Shown here in pieces: positions 62,832-64,000 of a DNA stretch of 64,000 nt. The stretch is from UBA1195 sp045598025 (GTDB lineage Bacteria; Bacteroidota; Bacteroidia; Bacteroidales; WCHB1-69). Position 1 is the stretch's first letter. The number at the start of each line of letters is the position of its first letter. The stretch is from NCBI GenBank assembly GCA_045598025.1, contig JAZLLH010000060.1, positions 14,084 to 78,083 of the forward strand, in the 5' to 3' direction. The notes under the pieces are model-generated. The model was given only the letters and a program-made list of their open reading frames with translations. It was not told the origin of the DNA and ran no database searches. The position numbers and the translations under genes are program-made.

Positions 62832-63457
62832 AGCAAAATATGACCTACTTCATCAATAATTATTTTTTTGTTGTCGTTCTTTGTCACAAAAGCAAAGCCA
62901 TTGTAAAAAGGTTCAACAATTAGATACCGTTCTCGATAAATAGGATTCCCGTGAATATCAATATGGCACCATCCTGTTTCATCTTTTGCTGTAGCAAAAC
63001 CTTTATGAAAAACCCCAAGATCCAAAAATTCTTTTTCGTTCAAAAAATTGCCATCAGCGTCAATGTGCTTAAATTTGCCATTGAGAAGCATAACGCAAGA
63101 AAAACCATCTTTAAAATCACCAACATATCTATAATTGTCAGAATATAGGCGTTCTCCTTGGGTGTTGATATGAAAATAGCGATTGGAAAAATCCCGAACC
63201 ACACATTTCTGTTCCTGAAAATTGCCGCAAAAAGCATAGTTGTCTGTGTAAACACGATTCCCACCACTATCAATATGAAAGCAATTGTTTTTGAAGTCAG
63301 TCACAGCCGCGAGCCCGTCGTAAAACCCAAAGGTGCGTTTATATCGTTCAAGATAAATTGGATTTTCATTTGTATCAATATGGTACCATCCTGTTTCGTC
63401 TTCGACGGGCGCAAGTCCGGGAGGATGGAATTTTAATCTGTTTTTAAAAATCTTCAT
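62819..63457 (-). CDS. WG-repeat protein, small
   Basis: The 212-residue protein is built of about six ~35-residue WG-like repeats (GWYHIDTNENPIYLERY, NCFHIDSGGNRVYTDNY, RYFHINTQGERLYSDNY, GWCHIDIHGNPIYRERY). WG repeats form beta-hairpins; most such proteins have no known activity. No signal peptide is seen, so it is probably cytoplasmic. It overlaps both neighbours (13 and 14 bases), so the three form one transcript in the AT-rich segment. Confidence 0.8.
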   Translation of the reverse strand: MKIFKNRLKFHPPGLAPVEDETGWYHIDTNENPIYLERYKRTFGFYDGLAAVTDFKNNCFHIDSGGNRVYTDNYAFCGNFQEQKCVVRDFSNRYFHINTQGERLYSDNYRYVGDFKDGFSCVMLLNGKFKHIDADGNFLNEKEFLDLGVFHKGFATAKDETGWCHIDIHGNPIYRERYLIVEPFYNGFAFVTKNDNKKIIIDEVGHILLCIS

Positions 63458-63911
63458 TTTTGATAAGTTGGTTGTTGTAAATCAAAGCTTCCAAATTCAT
63501 TGTTTTTGCACTTGAGAGTGCATCCTCTTTCGTGTGTACTATCGGTTCTCCTTGAGCATTGAACGATGTATTTATCAATGCGAGCACCTTATATTTCTCA
63601 TATAAACAGGTCAGCAAATGATACATAAACGGATTGTCATCCACAGTATCAATTGTCTGAATTCGCGCTGTTTGATTTGCGTGAATCACACCGCACAAAT
63701 CGTTGTCAAATTCGTGTCTGATTTCAAAATCCATTAACATATATTTTGACGGAGCTGCGACTCGTTGGATGGCAACTTTTTCTGCGATAGACTTGAGCAT
63801 AATCGGAGCGACAGGGCGATACCATTCTCTTTTTTTGACTTTTGTTTTAGTACATGACAAAAAAAATGAAATTTTCGTATAATTTATTGTTACCCAAATA
63901 GTTATCAACAC
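63444..63911 (-). pseudogene. 5'-truncated carbamoyltransferase (NodU/CmcH C-terminal domain)
   Basis: The ~155-codon frame matches only the C-terminal part of NodU/CmcH-type carbamoyltransferases: REWYRPVAPIML, GVIHANQTARIQT, LINTSFNAQGEPIV and TKEDAL. These enzymes carbamoylate sugars or antibiotics with an N-terminal catalytic domain that is missing here. Similarity begins abruptly at KKREWYRP; upstream the frame has only a GTG at 63911 and then a stop (63936-63938). The region 63840-64000 is AT-rich and non-coding. This looks like a gene broken by recombination, unless the C-domain is used alone. Confidence 0.7.
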
Positions 63912-64000
63912 ATTTTGTCGAAAACTATTTGATGGTCATTATTAAAAAAGTGATTGATATTCAGTAATTTAGAAGCAAAAAAAACACCACATTTTTTTCT
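63912..64000. other. AT-rich non-coding end of window
   Basis: No open frame or promoter can be supported here. The sequence is very AT-rich with poly-A/T tracts, unlike intergenic regions in the core part. Confidence 0.4.

Overview
This window looks like chromosome from a member of the Bacteroidetes, probably Bacteroidales. Three things point there. Nearly every transcription unit is preceded by the Bacteroidetes -7 element TAnnTTTG, and ribosome binding sites are weak and A-rich. At least five exported proteins end in the roughly 80-residue type IX secretion (T9SS) sorting domain beginning near a YPNP-like motif. Family content also fits: serC-serA pair, DUF4954, short adenylate kinase, PPi-type phosphofructokinase, SusC/FecA-like receptor. 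Genus cannot be decided from the sequence. No tRNA, rRNA, CRISPR array, prophage or intact insertion sequence was seen.

Layout. 1-4.1 kb: the tail of a T9SS cargo protein, rplU-rpmA, then a T9SS cargo with galE and a polyprenyl-type glycosyltransferase. 4.1-6.5 kb (minus): rhomboid protease and an EEP-family phosphatase. 6.6-10.5 kb: a lipoprotein, an unexplained spacer, a lysyl-endopeptidase-like T9SS protease and a glycosyltransferase. 10.5-13.6 kb: porin plus YeiH-type exporter, divergent from a membrane-anchored AraC-type regulator. 13.6-20.3 kb (minus): a long operon of two acyl-CoA ligases, hpt, rbfA, a LolC/E-like permease and nnrD. 20.4-24.7 kb: a choice-of-anchor adhesin-like T9SS protein and a TonB-dependent receptor. 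24.7-29.8 kb: comF opposite a coiled-coil/trxA/lipoprotein/tsaB/Usp-like operon. 29.8-35.4 kb (minus): exbB-exbD-tonB-folC-nadD-glnS. 35.5-39.9 kb (minus): SDR and old-yellow-enzyme pair, phosphofructokinase, LytM peptidase. 40-42.9 kb: exported nitroreductase and DUF4954 protein. 43.2-48.4 kb (minus): lipoprotein, cutC-PHP-ruvC, and lipoprotein-serC-serA. 48.6-55.4 kb: AddB-like nuclease facing recX, a PCMD T9SS protein and a GH42-like glycosidase. 55.5-61.4 kb: a KtrA/KtrB potassium system with a TerB-DnaJ protein, then ribE, adk and mnmE. 61.45-64 kb: an AT-rich, apparently foreign or decaying segment with a frameshifted metallopeptidase-like gene, a sugar-nucleotide epimerase, a WG-repeat protein and a 5'-truncated carbamoyltransferase.

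How the genes work together. Most of the window is housekeeping: translation, DNA repair, NAD and folate synthesis, serine synthesis, potassium uptake and envelope energisation. Exported proteins for nutrient capture are interleaved (T9SS protease, adhesin-like protein, glycosidase, TonB receptor with its ExbBD-TonB motor). The T9SS machinery itself is not in the window. I did not find a clear-cut new multi-gene system. The best leads are the mirrored divergent promoters at 25.43-25.47 kb, the apparently leaderless membrane-tethered AraC regulator beside the porin/exporter pair, the potassium transporter-TerB/DnaJ operon, the exported nitroreductase-DUF4954 pair, and the decaying low-GC island at the right end.
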